Source: Sisyra terminalis
Lineage: Eukaryota > Arthropoda > Insecta > Neuroptera > Sisyridae
Assembly: GCA_958496175.1 (NCBI GenBank)
Contig: OY292279.1
Location: 17,732,001 to 17,796,000, forward strand
Length of the DNA: 64,000 bases
Reading direction: 5' to 3'
Each line of letters opens with the position of its first letter. Position 1 is the stretch's first letter. Made by a program: the position numbers and the translations under genes. Shown here in pieces: positions 56,301-64,000 of this stretch. The notes under the pieces are model-generated. The model was not told the DNA's origin. It saw only the letters and a program-made list of their open reading frames with translations, and did not search any database.

Positions 56301-58505
56301 TGAGTGGATGTTATTTGATCAAGGGAACGATACTCGAGAAGTATCCACGCAGCATTCTGGGCTATGAGAATCGCAAGGAATCGCTAGATCCCGATATGGC
56401 GCTATGCTTCAATTTACGATCTTTGGTAACAATGGAAAAACAATTAAATATGCATATATAAAATATATTTTGATCTCATTTATGTAGTCTAATTAACAGT
56501 AAACTATAAACATAAATTTGAACAAAAGTTCAAACAAATGTTTTACTGACGTATTGCCCAGGTACATATTTCGATTGCCAAGCAATCTTCCTCAATGGTC
56601 TTCAAGTAGTATTGGATCGTTTCGTAACTGCTATGTGATGAGTCACATATCCAATACTACTTAATGACCACTGAGGAAAATTGCTTGGCAATCGAAACAT
56701 GTATCTGGGCAATCGAAGAATTTTACTCCTAAGAATGAAAAAAAAAATCGTAAGTCATTAATTTTAAGTTTTACTTAAAATTAATGAATAGAAACACTCG
56801 AAAACCGTTTGAGATAAAAAGCCAAAAAGGACATAGGACGATAAATGTGGTATAGTATAGAAAACAACTCTTTTCACATTGTTGCTTTTAATATTTTCTG
56901 TTATTTGCACTCGTATAGTAATCGAGTAAGCTATGTTTCTGTTTATTACATTGATGATGGACTTCTGTGTAAAAAATCGGTTTTTATTTTTTTCAATATG
57001 GCGTACCATTTTTTAAAATTTAAAAGTCTCATCACTTTAAAGGAAATTGGATGGGGAATTCGGAAAAAATAGTTTCGTAATTGTTCCAACATTTTATCAT
57101 GGTTAAAAATTTAAATTAAAAGAGAAAGCTCTCTTTTTTCAAGGACCTTATAAACTGATAAAGCTCTTAATTTTTGTCTAGAAGCTATCATCAGCCGCTA
57201 TAACATATCCAAAATTCAAATAAATCGATTTACAAGTTTCCGAGAAATTTTTTTTTTCTGATTTCCAGCTTTATTCGATTTTTGAAGAAACGGTAATGCA
57301 TACGGATCTGAAACTTGCCGAATTAATGTATCTTAATAGTGCTAACATATCCTGAAATTATGAACCAAATACTCTTCTGGGGCCGATTCACTATACTTAT
57401 CGCGTCCTATGTCCTTTGACTAATTTTTTTTATTCAGTATCAAAACGATCTCCTGAGTTTGAATCGAAAAAACCGCGGAGGTAGTGTTCTCATACAAACC
57501 CAGCTATACTCTTTTTGTTTATAGCTTACTTTTTTAAATTATATTATATAAATAAGACCATATTATATTTTATATATTGTTTACACAGTATGAGAATATC
57601 TTTTAATATTTGCACTTTCATATTCCCTACAAATTTTAAATAAAAAACAAATTACATTAAAAATTTCTTTATATTTGCTAGAACATCTTCATGTACGTGT
57701 CAAATCGAGAAAATTTCGGCCATTTGGTGAACTCCGAAACATTTGATACATCGTTAGCATCGCCTGATATGTACCAAATTTTCGACAATCGCTACGATTG
57801 GGATAGACGTTACATCCACGTCAATTATTCGGAAAATTACAATCCAAATAAAAATATTAGTCAGCCATGTCCCGATGTGTATTGGTTCCCGATTACAACA
57901 ATTCGATTTTGCCGCGATTTGATCAACATGATGGAAACATTTGGACAATGGTCGAATGGCGAAAACAATGTAAATATTTGCTCAAAAAAGATAAAATAAA
58001 TATATAATAATTTTTTTCTTAGGATCCCCGTCTAGATAGTGGTTACGAGGCGGTGCCAACTCGGGACATTCACATGAACCAAGTTGGATGGGAAAAGCAT
58101 TGGTTATACTTTTTGAAAGAATATGTCAGACCGTTACAGGAGCACGTATTTTTAGGATACTATCACGATCCACCTCGCGCTTTAATGAATTTTGTAGTCC
58201 GTTATCGACCTAACGAACAACCATCTTTAAGACCCCATCACGATAGCTCAACGTACACTGTAAATCTTGCATTAAACGCACAAGGTACTCACAAAATACA
58301 ACCAAAAGCTTCCTCTTACAAAAATATCTTTTCAGGAGTCGATTATGAAGGAGGAGGTTGCCGCTTCATTCGTTACAATTGCAGTATTCCAAACACCAAA
58401 CCCGGTTGGATGCTGATGCATCCTGGACGACTTACTCACTACCATGAAGGACTTTTAGTCACCAAAGGAACTCGCTATATTATGATTTCCTTTGTAGATC
58501 CTTGA
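50374..58505 (+). CDS. Plod: Procollagen-lysine 2-oxoglutarate 5-dioxygenase (lysyl hydroxylase)
   Basis: Nine exons in phase: 50374-50446, 50862-51640, 51695-51948, 52010-52111, 52171-52296, 56278-56425, 57682-57969, 58023-58284 and 58336-58505 (733 residues; human PLOD1 is 727). The enzyme hydroxylates collagen lysines in the ER, using iron and 2-oxoglutarate. Seen: signal peptide ([20 protein letters not shown]), glycosyltransferase-like region ([32 protein letters not shown]), a second such region ([17 protein letters not shown]), and the C-terminal dioxygenase with iron ligands in PHHDSS and HPGRLTHYH plus the oxoglutarate arginine in [12 protein letters not shown]. An intron at 58285-58335 is 51 nt with no stop, so retaining it would add 17 residues. 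The 4-kb fifth intron holds two Ig genes on the other strand. Confidence 0.93.
52378..52492 (-). mobile_element. tRNA-derived SINE, copy 8 (decayed)
   Basis: The tail part TAGCCCTAGAGTCCCTAAAG (inverse) and a scrambled head are still alignable to the family; the A and B boxes are lost. Confidence 0.5.
52549..52744. repeat. Foldback MITE, ~196 bp
   Basis: CAGAAAAGAGAAACTTATAT at the left faces ATATAAGTTTCTCTTTTCTG at the right. The arms continue through TTCTGTGTTA and AGAGCTTCTGTTA to a ~12-bp loop. Confidence 0.82.
52978..53203. repeat. Foldback MITE of the TCTGGCAAC family, copy 1
   Basis: GGTATACTTTAGACC and AATCTGGCAATATTTCATT at the left face AGACGTTGCCAGATTATAC and GCCTAAAGTATACC at the right. 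The inner TTTAATTCACAAATCAATCG/GAATCGAATTAAA arms match too. Confidence 0.75.
54424..55069 (-). CDS. Secreted single-Ig-domain protein, oig-4-like (nested in PLOD), gene A
   Basis: Four exons in phase: 55069-54962, 54911-54840, 54788-54639 and 54582-54424 (162 residues). It has a signal peptide ([19 protein letters not shown]), a basic [12 protein letters not shown] stretch, then [20 protein letters not shown] and one Ig domain. Its cysteines are in [20 protein letters not shown] and [11 protein letters not shown]. The C-terminus reads [12 protein letters not shown]. It most resembles the conserved family named after C. elegans oig-4, a muscle-secreted single-Ig protein that helps cluster acetylcholine receptors; that role here is inference. 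It lies entirely inside PLOD intron 5 on the opposite strand. Exon lengths 3 and 4 (150 and 159) equal those of its neighbour gene B. Confidence 0.85.
55380..56059 (-). CDS. Secreted single-Ig-domain protein, paralogue of gene A (nested in PLOD), gene B
   Basis: Four exons in phase: 56059-55978, 55911-55823, 55744-55595 and 55538-55380 (159 residues). It has a signal peptide ([18 protein letters not shown]), an RGRGNYGSRGRI stretch, and one Ig domain with the same layout as gene A. Its cysteines are in [20 protein letters not shown] and [18 protein letters not shown]. Exons 3 and 4 have exactly the lengths of gene A's, and both encode KSK.EIDP.TQ. The exon 1 donor (GTGATC) is weak, so the N-terminus is the least certain part. 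It lies about 310 bp upstream of gene A on the same strand. Sequence has drifted more from the family pattern than gene A, suggesting A is the conserved copy and B the derived one. Confidence 0.8.
56426..57681. other. PLOD intron 6 with an interspersed repeat
   Basis: Contains the foldback element at 56549-56724 with flanking repeat DNA from about 56500, a related fragment near 57500-57560, and a CTTCTGGGGCCGATTC unit near 57375. No gene. Confidence 0.55.
56549..56724. repeat. Foldback element, ~175 bp (CGATTGC..GCAATCG)
   Basis: ATTGCCCAGGTACATATTTC and GATTGCCAAGCAATCTTCCT at the left face GAAAATTGCTTGGCAATCG and ATGTATCTGGGCAAT at the right. The inner arms AGTAGTATTGGAT/ATCCAATACTACT face each other across a short loop. 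Confidence 0.8.
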
Positions 58506-60040
58506 TTTAAAATTACAAATTAGTCTATAAGCCATTTTTTTATAATAAAAAATCGCCAAATAAAGTTTTTAAAATATCTAATCAAATTGCGTAAACCTCT
58601 GAAACACCATAACAAAAGGCTTCTAAACTTAGGAAGAAAGGGTATCAGAATACTGGATAAAATAATAGATAGTAAATTAACAGGACACTGCAATTTAAGA
58701 AAACACTGCACTTTCCCCTGCCTCTATTTACAATCAATTACAGTTCCTGTTAGGCATATTGAATAAGTGGTAATCGTTTCAGAAATAAGTCAAAATATTT
58801 CCTAAGGAAGTCTTTTCAAAAATATCTAATGATGACATCTTAACAACCTTGTTTTCAGAAGTCTTTAAAAAACCTTTTTTCGGACTCATCATAGAGAAAC
58901 TCCTGAAAGAATCCCCCCCAGTAAAATGAAGATGATTAAGTCATTTTTTCTGATTTAATAAAACCTCAAAAATCTAAGCTCCTTAAGAACTCCACAAAAA
59001 CTCTTTTTATTCAGAAATAGTTCTTTATTCTGATTTCTGCAAGAACCCATGGAGAATTCCTTACGAACTATTGATTTGATTCTGATGCGACCAATCGTAA
59101 AACAAAGGCATAAAGATGGCCAATTCTTATATGAGACTTGGACCTCAAGAACTTTTAAAGAGATCATATTGTTTATTGGGGTAAGGGTTTTTTTTTGTAT
59201 AAAATTCATATCATATAACGTGCATGTCGTCAGCCTGCCCAAAATTTATTTTAAAAAATGAATCACTCCTAATATTGTACAAGAAAAAACAATTTTTTTA
59301 CGTTATAGCCTAAAAAAAGGAACAAATTGACGGAATACGTCTTCAGCGTATTCAACTTATCTATATACATTTTGAAAAATAATAATATAAGTTGAAATCT
59401 GGTTTGGAAATGCATGAAATGTTTAAAAATAAATTTTACGAAAACTCGGTTTAAAAAAAGCGCTTATGTTTTATTTAGTTGTAAGACTAATCAATAGATG
59501 GCCTTTAAAAACTGACGTCAATAGTTGATTTCGGATTAAATCGAGTGTTTTCGTAACCGCCATTTCCTTTTTAATTGAGACAACTGCAACGTTAACATCC
59601 CTCCAAGTAAGTACTTTTTAAAATTTGGTTTTTTCCATTTAAAAGTTAGAAATTCGTCTTATATTATTATTATCAAGTAGATATTTAATTAGTTTATCAC
59701 TTTCATAACTTTTTAATCCGTAATTATTCGTATTTGTTTAAATTTCTCAGGTTAAGTAAGTTAGCCTTCATTTATCATTAAAAGCATTTCTAACGCTTCT
59801 AGATATTTTTTTTTAATTTTTTCAATTGTTTTTGGTAAATGTATTGTGTGTTGTGATAGAAGGATTTGGCTTTAAGTCATTAGAATGTGTATTAGTAGGT
59901 CAAAGGAGTTACATAATTATAATATAGTCCATGTTACTATATAGACTACATAGTTTATAACCACGTGACCTTGTCAGTGCAACGTCCAACTCGGTCAAAA
60001 CTAAAATATTATCTTATTTCAGAATTTGAAATCAACCAAG
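58506..60040. other. Intergenic region between PLOD and the phosphate carrier
   Basis: Includes the PLOD 3' end (AATAAA near 58558). The last 480 bp probably contain the carrier's promoter: a likely non-coding first exon around 59560-59606 (CCGCCATTTCC, ending CCTCCAA before GTAAGT) could splice to the acceptor at 60022 just before the ATG. No other gene seen. Confidence 0.5.
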
Positions 60041-62790
60041 ATGCTGTCCGCTGCATTGTGGGATTGTTCCCGTAACAGTCCATTCAAAGGAGTATCGACC
60101 GAAGTCCCATCAGCGACAGCTGGCCAGAACTTGGTTGTAGGACGCACGATTGCCGCCGCCTCTGCAGAAACACTCCCCGGTAAGAACTCCGATTTTCTCT
60201 ACTAATTTTTCACCCTTTCATTTTGTTATATAATCCAATTGAACTAATCTAATTTTCCCTAGGGCAAATCCATACTCCTTCCTGTCCTGCTTGAAGCCAA
60301 GAACCTCATCAAGTATGAAAACCAAAAAATCCATTTTTTTAATAGAAGCAATTATAGATCTAATCAGTGTGATAATTATCGGATTAACATTGAAGTGCTA
60401 ACAACTCATTTAATCAATTAGATTGAAGTATTAACACTTTTTAACAATGGTGCATTAATCAAATGATTTCAAGGTTACCTAAAAGCCGAGAAAAAAATCG
60501 TTTCTCAATTTCTTATGTAACAAATGGGCTTTAGCCAAAATATACAAAGACAAAGAAATTGAATTTAATGATTTTTTTTCTTTCATAATATTATTCCTTC
60601 TATATTAAAATACATTGAAAAATATTACAAATCAATTGTTTCAAGAACGTTTCTAAAATTTTGTTCATCACACAATGTATAATTATTATTCTATTGGTTT
60701 TATTTTCTTCTATAATTCTTTTACTTATTTTTTATCTTAAGATAATACATTAATATCAATGGATTAATATTGGATTGTTCAACAATTATTTTAGAAACGA
60801 ACTATTATAGCTGCCACTTGACAACATTTTAGTTCGAAAATAAGTTAAATTAGAACACAGAATTCCTGTAATGAATGGACTGAGACTAACTCCCCCTCAT
60901 ACTTTTACGATTTCCAGTATTATTTTTTTGAAAATCCTTACCCCTATGTTTAGCGATATTATTTATTGTAAGCATTACTCTATAGGTTCATGTCCCTTTT
61001 AGAATCGTGAAATCTGACAACGTTGCATTTTATACTCCTTTTTTCAATTAATTCGCGAATAAATCGGCCTACAGCAAAAATGTATTCACAAAAGAGAAAA
61101 TTATACCACATTTAAATTGAATTAATAAATAAAATGGCGAAAACTATAAAGAACAAAGTAGAAAATGCAATGTTTCCAGATTTGATGGTTCTAAAAGGGA
61201 CATGAGTCGTTCTATAATTTTTATTTATCAAGTATTTTCAAAAGCATATCAAATAGAAAGTACTATATAGCTGAATCTCAATTTTTGATTTGGACCCAAG
61301 TTCCTTTTAGAACAAATCTGACAATGTTACATTTCTTATTTTGTTTATAATTTAATTCGCGAATAGATCGGTCCAAAATGAAAATTTTTCCACAAAAGTG
61401 AAAATTATACCATATTAGACTTGAGCTATGATTTGTTTAAATTAATTTCCCTTAGAATTAATTTAAAGGGAAATTATTTCTGCCATATAAGGCAGAAATT
61501 TCCAGCTTGGTACTGGGTACAAAAAATTAATTAAAAAATAGCCCAAAATTAATAAAATTCTTCTTAAAAATATTTATGGCCAACAAAAATAAATAATACA
61601 TATTTTTGTACATTTGATAGATTCTTGCGAGTTTGGATCCAACAAATACTTTTTGTTATGTGGCTTGGGCGGTATCGTCTCCTGTGGTCTTACACACACC
61701 TTAATTGTTCCTTTGGATTTGGTCAAATGTCGAATCCAGGTTGATCCAGTTAAATATAAGGGAGTGTTTAGCGGTTTTAAGGTAAGTTATTATTGTTAAA
61801 TGATAAAAATAGAATTTAAAGGTTAATCTTTTCTTTTTGTAGACCACAATGAAAGAAGAAGGAATGGCTGGTTTATCAAAAGGTTGGGCTCCAACATTTT
61901 TCGGATATTCCGCCCAGGTAATATATCATTTTCTTATAGTTATGCAATTAAATTTTGATGATGATATTCATTTAAAATTGTCTTCTTTTCCCGGCATAGA
62001 GATAATGCTGATAATCAATAATCTGATTTCTTTTCTCATTAATATGTTTTTCCTTATTGAATGAACGGTTTTTAATGGTTTGTATTTCTTCATTTTTAAG
62101 GGAATGTTCAAGTTTGGATTGTATGAAGTTTTCAAAGTATTCTACAGTGATGCCATTGGACCTGAAAACTCTTATTTATACCGAACATGGTTATATTTGG
62201 CGGCGTCAGCTTCGGCTGAATTCTTCGCCGACATTGCGCTGTCGCCCATGGAAGCAGCCAAAGTACGAATTCAAACACAACCTGGTTTCGCGAACACCTT
62301 ACGTGAAGCTTTGCCGAAAATGCATGCGAGCGAAGGTTTGAACGGATTTTACAAGGGGCTCATTCCACTTTGGATGCGACAAATTCCATACACTATGATG
62401 AAATTCGCGTGCTTTGAGCGAACATTAGAATTACTGTATTACTATGTGGTACCCAAACCACGTGCTGAATGCACCAAAGGTGAACAATTGGTCGTCACAT
62501 TCGCCGCTGGTTACATTGCCGGAGTGTTCTGCGCCATTGTATCGCATCCAGCCGACACAGTAGTTTCAAAATTGAACCAAGCGAAAGGATCGAGCGCCAT
62601 CCAAGTAGCCAAAGATCTTGGCATGATGGGAATGTGGAAAGGATTGACACCTAGGATTATCATGATCGGTACCCTAACAGCATTGCAATGGTTCATCTAT
62701 GACGCCGTCAAAGTAGCACTCCGCATGCCACGTCCACCACCACCCGAAATGCCTGAGAGTCTTAAAAATAAACTAGAAGCGGCTAAGTAA
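60041..62790 (+). CDS. Mpcp: Mitochondrial phosphate carrier (SLC25A3 family)
   Basis: Four exons in phase: 60041-60179, 61621-61781, 61843-61917 and 62101-62790 (354 residues, normal size). It brings phosphate with a proton into the mitochondrial matrix for ATP synthesis. Three mitochondrial-carrier repeats are visible through their signatures: PLDLVKCRIQVD, SPMEAAKVRIQTQ and HPADTVVSKLNQ. The segment CEFGSNKYFLLCGLGGI before repeat 1 is typical of the phosphate carrier. The first exon (46 residues) looks like a presequence, as in animal orthologues. The 1.4-kb first intron contains a foldback MITE and a second partial copy. A frame right after an acceptor near 60263 stops at once and is not a useful exon. 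Confidence 0.93.
60180..61620. other. Phosphate-carrier intron 1, with MITEs
   Basis: Holds the foldback MITE at 60984-61208 and a single arm of the same family at about 61305-61390. The rest is AT-rich, with nothing recognised. Confidence 0.6.
60984..61208. repeat. Foldback MITE of the TCTGGCAAC family, copy 2
   Basis: GGTTCATGTCCCTTTTAGAA and AATCTGACAACGTTGCATTT at the left face AAATGCAATGTTTCCAGATT and TTCTAAAAGGGACATGAGTC at the right. Single arms of the family occur near 53745-53830 and 61305-61390 and inside 40571-41165. Confidence 0.78.
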
Positions 62791-63575
62791 ATCAATTTTA
62801 AATTAAAATAAACTGAAAATTGTAAAAGAAAAATCAAAAAAATATAGTCAACAAACTAAAAAATTAGTTCACTTAATTCTCTCTCGCCTACAATCTTCGG
62901 GTTCAACTCAATGCAAATTCAACCGTTATCGTATTTAAAACGAAATTATTTAATTTAGTTCAATTTTATTTTCATTAATTAGGTAGTACTCAAAAAAGAT
63001 ATTTATTTTTAAATCAAATTGTAAATATTTACTTGTATTGTTATTCGTTTATCATCATTTTAAATAAAATGAGAAAATTTATTTTCCACTTTTGAATTTT
63101 CCCACAGTTCACCTTCAACTCCAATAGTTACAATTAATAAACCAGATAGCGCTATTTGTTATTGAGTTCGAAAAAAAAAATCCCATTAATTTATTTTATT
63201 TCTATAAAAATTACTTAAAATAGATTGAGTTATTATTTTTGCTTATTAATTCAATTCATTTTTTATTGAAATATTTTAGTTTTATGAAAATATTGATTGG
63301 AATTGTGTGTGAAGACGGGACGCCATTTTGAAAAAGAATGACAGAACGCTTAGTAGGTAAGTGCTACTGTCTGGCATACCGATTGATTAGTTGAAGTCTG
63401 ATAATTTAAATTAATTCCTGCAACAATGAAAGTATAAAAAGGTAACAAAAATTAAGAATTTATCCAAAAAACTAGTTTTCTAATAACTTATTTTAATCAG
63501 AAAGCAAAACAACGTAATGGTATATATGTACTACGTCTTGCGATAAATTATTGGCAAACTAACTTAATTTTAACG
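62791..63575. other. Phosphate-carrier 3' UTR and upstream region of the last gene
   Basis: AATAAA-like signals lie near 62805. A CGCCATTTTG patch at 63321 followed by a GTAAGT donor at 63356 may mark a 5' UTR exon of the next gene. Confidence 0.4.
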
Positions 63576-63983
63576 ATGTCAACATCAACTACAAATGATT
63601 CAGCTTACAATGATATTTATTTAAATTATGTGTCAATGTTGGACATTGATGAAGTACAGGTGGAAGAAACGGAAATTTTGAGTGAGCCTATGGAAGATAT
63701 GGTTATGGACAATAAAATCGTTTCTGCTTTACAAAACGTAAACGTATTTTTTGTAGGTATAACTTTTATTAAAAGTATACTTATTTTCAGGATCAATTGA
63801 TCGTTCTTAAGGTTGAAAATCTTAACAACGATTACGATGGTCAAGTGTTGGCAGTGCTTGATGATTCCGACAATAATCAAATTGAAAATATAATATTACC
63901 AGCGTCCGACGGCGATAATTATGATTGTTTCATTCCAGTTTCTAATGAATGCCAGTTTGATGATACAGAAATACCGGTTTTAG
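63576..63983 (+). CDS. N-terminal part of an unidentified acidic protein (runs off the window)
   Basis: Exon 63576-63737 (ATG start, then a GTAAAC donor after SALQN) joins in phase to 63791-63983, which ends at a GTATCT donor near the right edge. The 118 residues seen are very acidic: VQVEETEILSEPMEDMVMD, then DGQVLAVLDDSDNNQIENII and SDGDNYDCFIPVSNECQFDD. No domain is visible yet. Such acidic starts are common in insect zinc-finger or other nuclear proteins, but I cannot assign it. Confidence 0.6.
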
Positions 63984-64000
63984 GTATCTATTTTCAATTT

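Noticed and set aside
60263..60293. Possible alternative exon after an acceptor in the phosphate-carrier intron 1
   Set aside because: It reaches a stop after ten codons and removes all carrier repeats. Vertebrate-style alternative exons would encode a carrier segment.
1..64000. CRISPR arrays, operons, riboswitches and bacterial-type signals
   Set aside because: None seen; the window is plainly eukaryotic with spliced genes and transposons.

Overview
The window is about 64 kb of AT-rich nuclear DNA from an insect. It has spliced protein genes with GT-AG introns (many of 50-70 bp, some of several kb). One gene is a Gbeta76C-type (visual) G-protein beta subunit, and another is a Neurl4/bluestreak orthologue. 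The gaps are crowded with short inverted-repeat transposons. Order and species cannot be fixed from sequence alone; a fly of the midge or gnat type is a guess. I built exon models by hand from splice sites and reading phase. In every complete multi-exon model listed, the phases close to a whole number of codons.

Layout: (1) 1-594, the 3' end of an ankyrin-repeat gene. (2) 1166-4205, MITEs and a 5'-truncated LINE that keeps an RNase H domain. (3) 4456-5030, a small secreted TIL-type cysteine-rich protein. (4) 8183-12884 minus, an SLC1/EAAT glutamate-type transporter in eight exons. (5) 12885-25515, about 12.6 kb with no gene I can support, holding SINEs, MITEs and a mariner fossil. (6) 25516-28966 minus, Sas10/UTP3, and just beyond it 29095-30318 minus, ADA2. 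(7) 30995-43735 plus, Neurl4 with six NHR domains, divergent from ADA2 across 676 bp; one of its introns hides a two-exon gene on the other strand (39052-39390). (8) 43980-46742 minus, Gbeta76C, tail-to-tail with Neurl4. (9) 50374-58505 plus, the collagen lysyl hydroxylase PLOD. Its 4-kb intron carries two paralogous single-Ig-domain secreted protein genes on the minus strand. (10) 60041-62790 plus, the mitochondrial phosphate carrier. (11) 63576 to the edge, the start of an acidic protein I do not recognise.

The genes do not form one pathway. They cover ribosome biogenesis (Sas10), chromatin (ADA2), centriole/ubiquitin biology (Neurl4), phototransduction (Gbeta), transmitter uptake (EAAT), collagen modification (PLOD), synaptic or extracellular Ig proteins and mitochondrial phosphate import.

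The main unexpected content is: the hidden nested gene; the nested Ig pair; an in-frame 51-nt intron inside the PLOD catalytic domain; an ADA2 that starts after where the ZZ finger should be; a tRNA-derived SINE family with eight copies, two of them in the arms of a ~520-bp palindrome; and about a dozen foldback/hAT-like MITEs, two with exact 8-bp target-site duplications.
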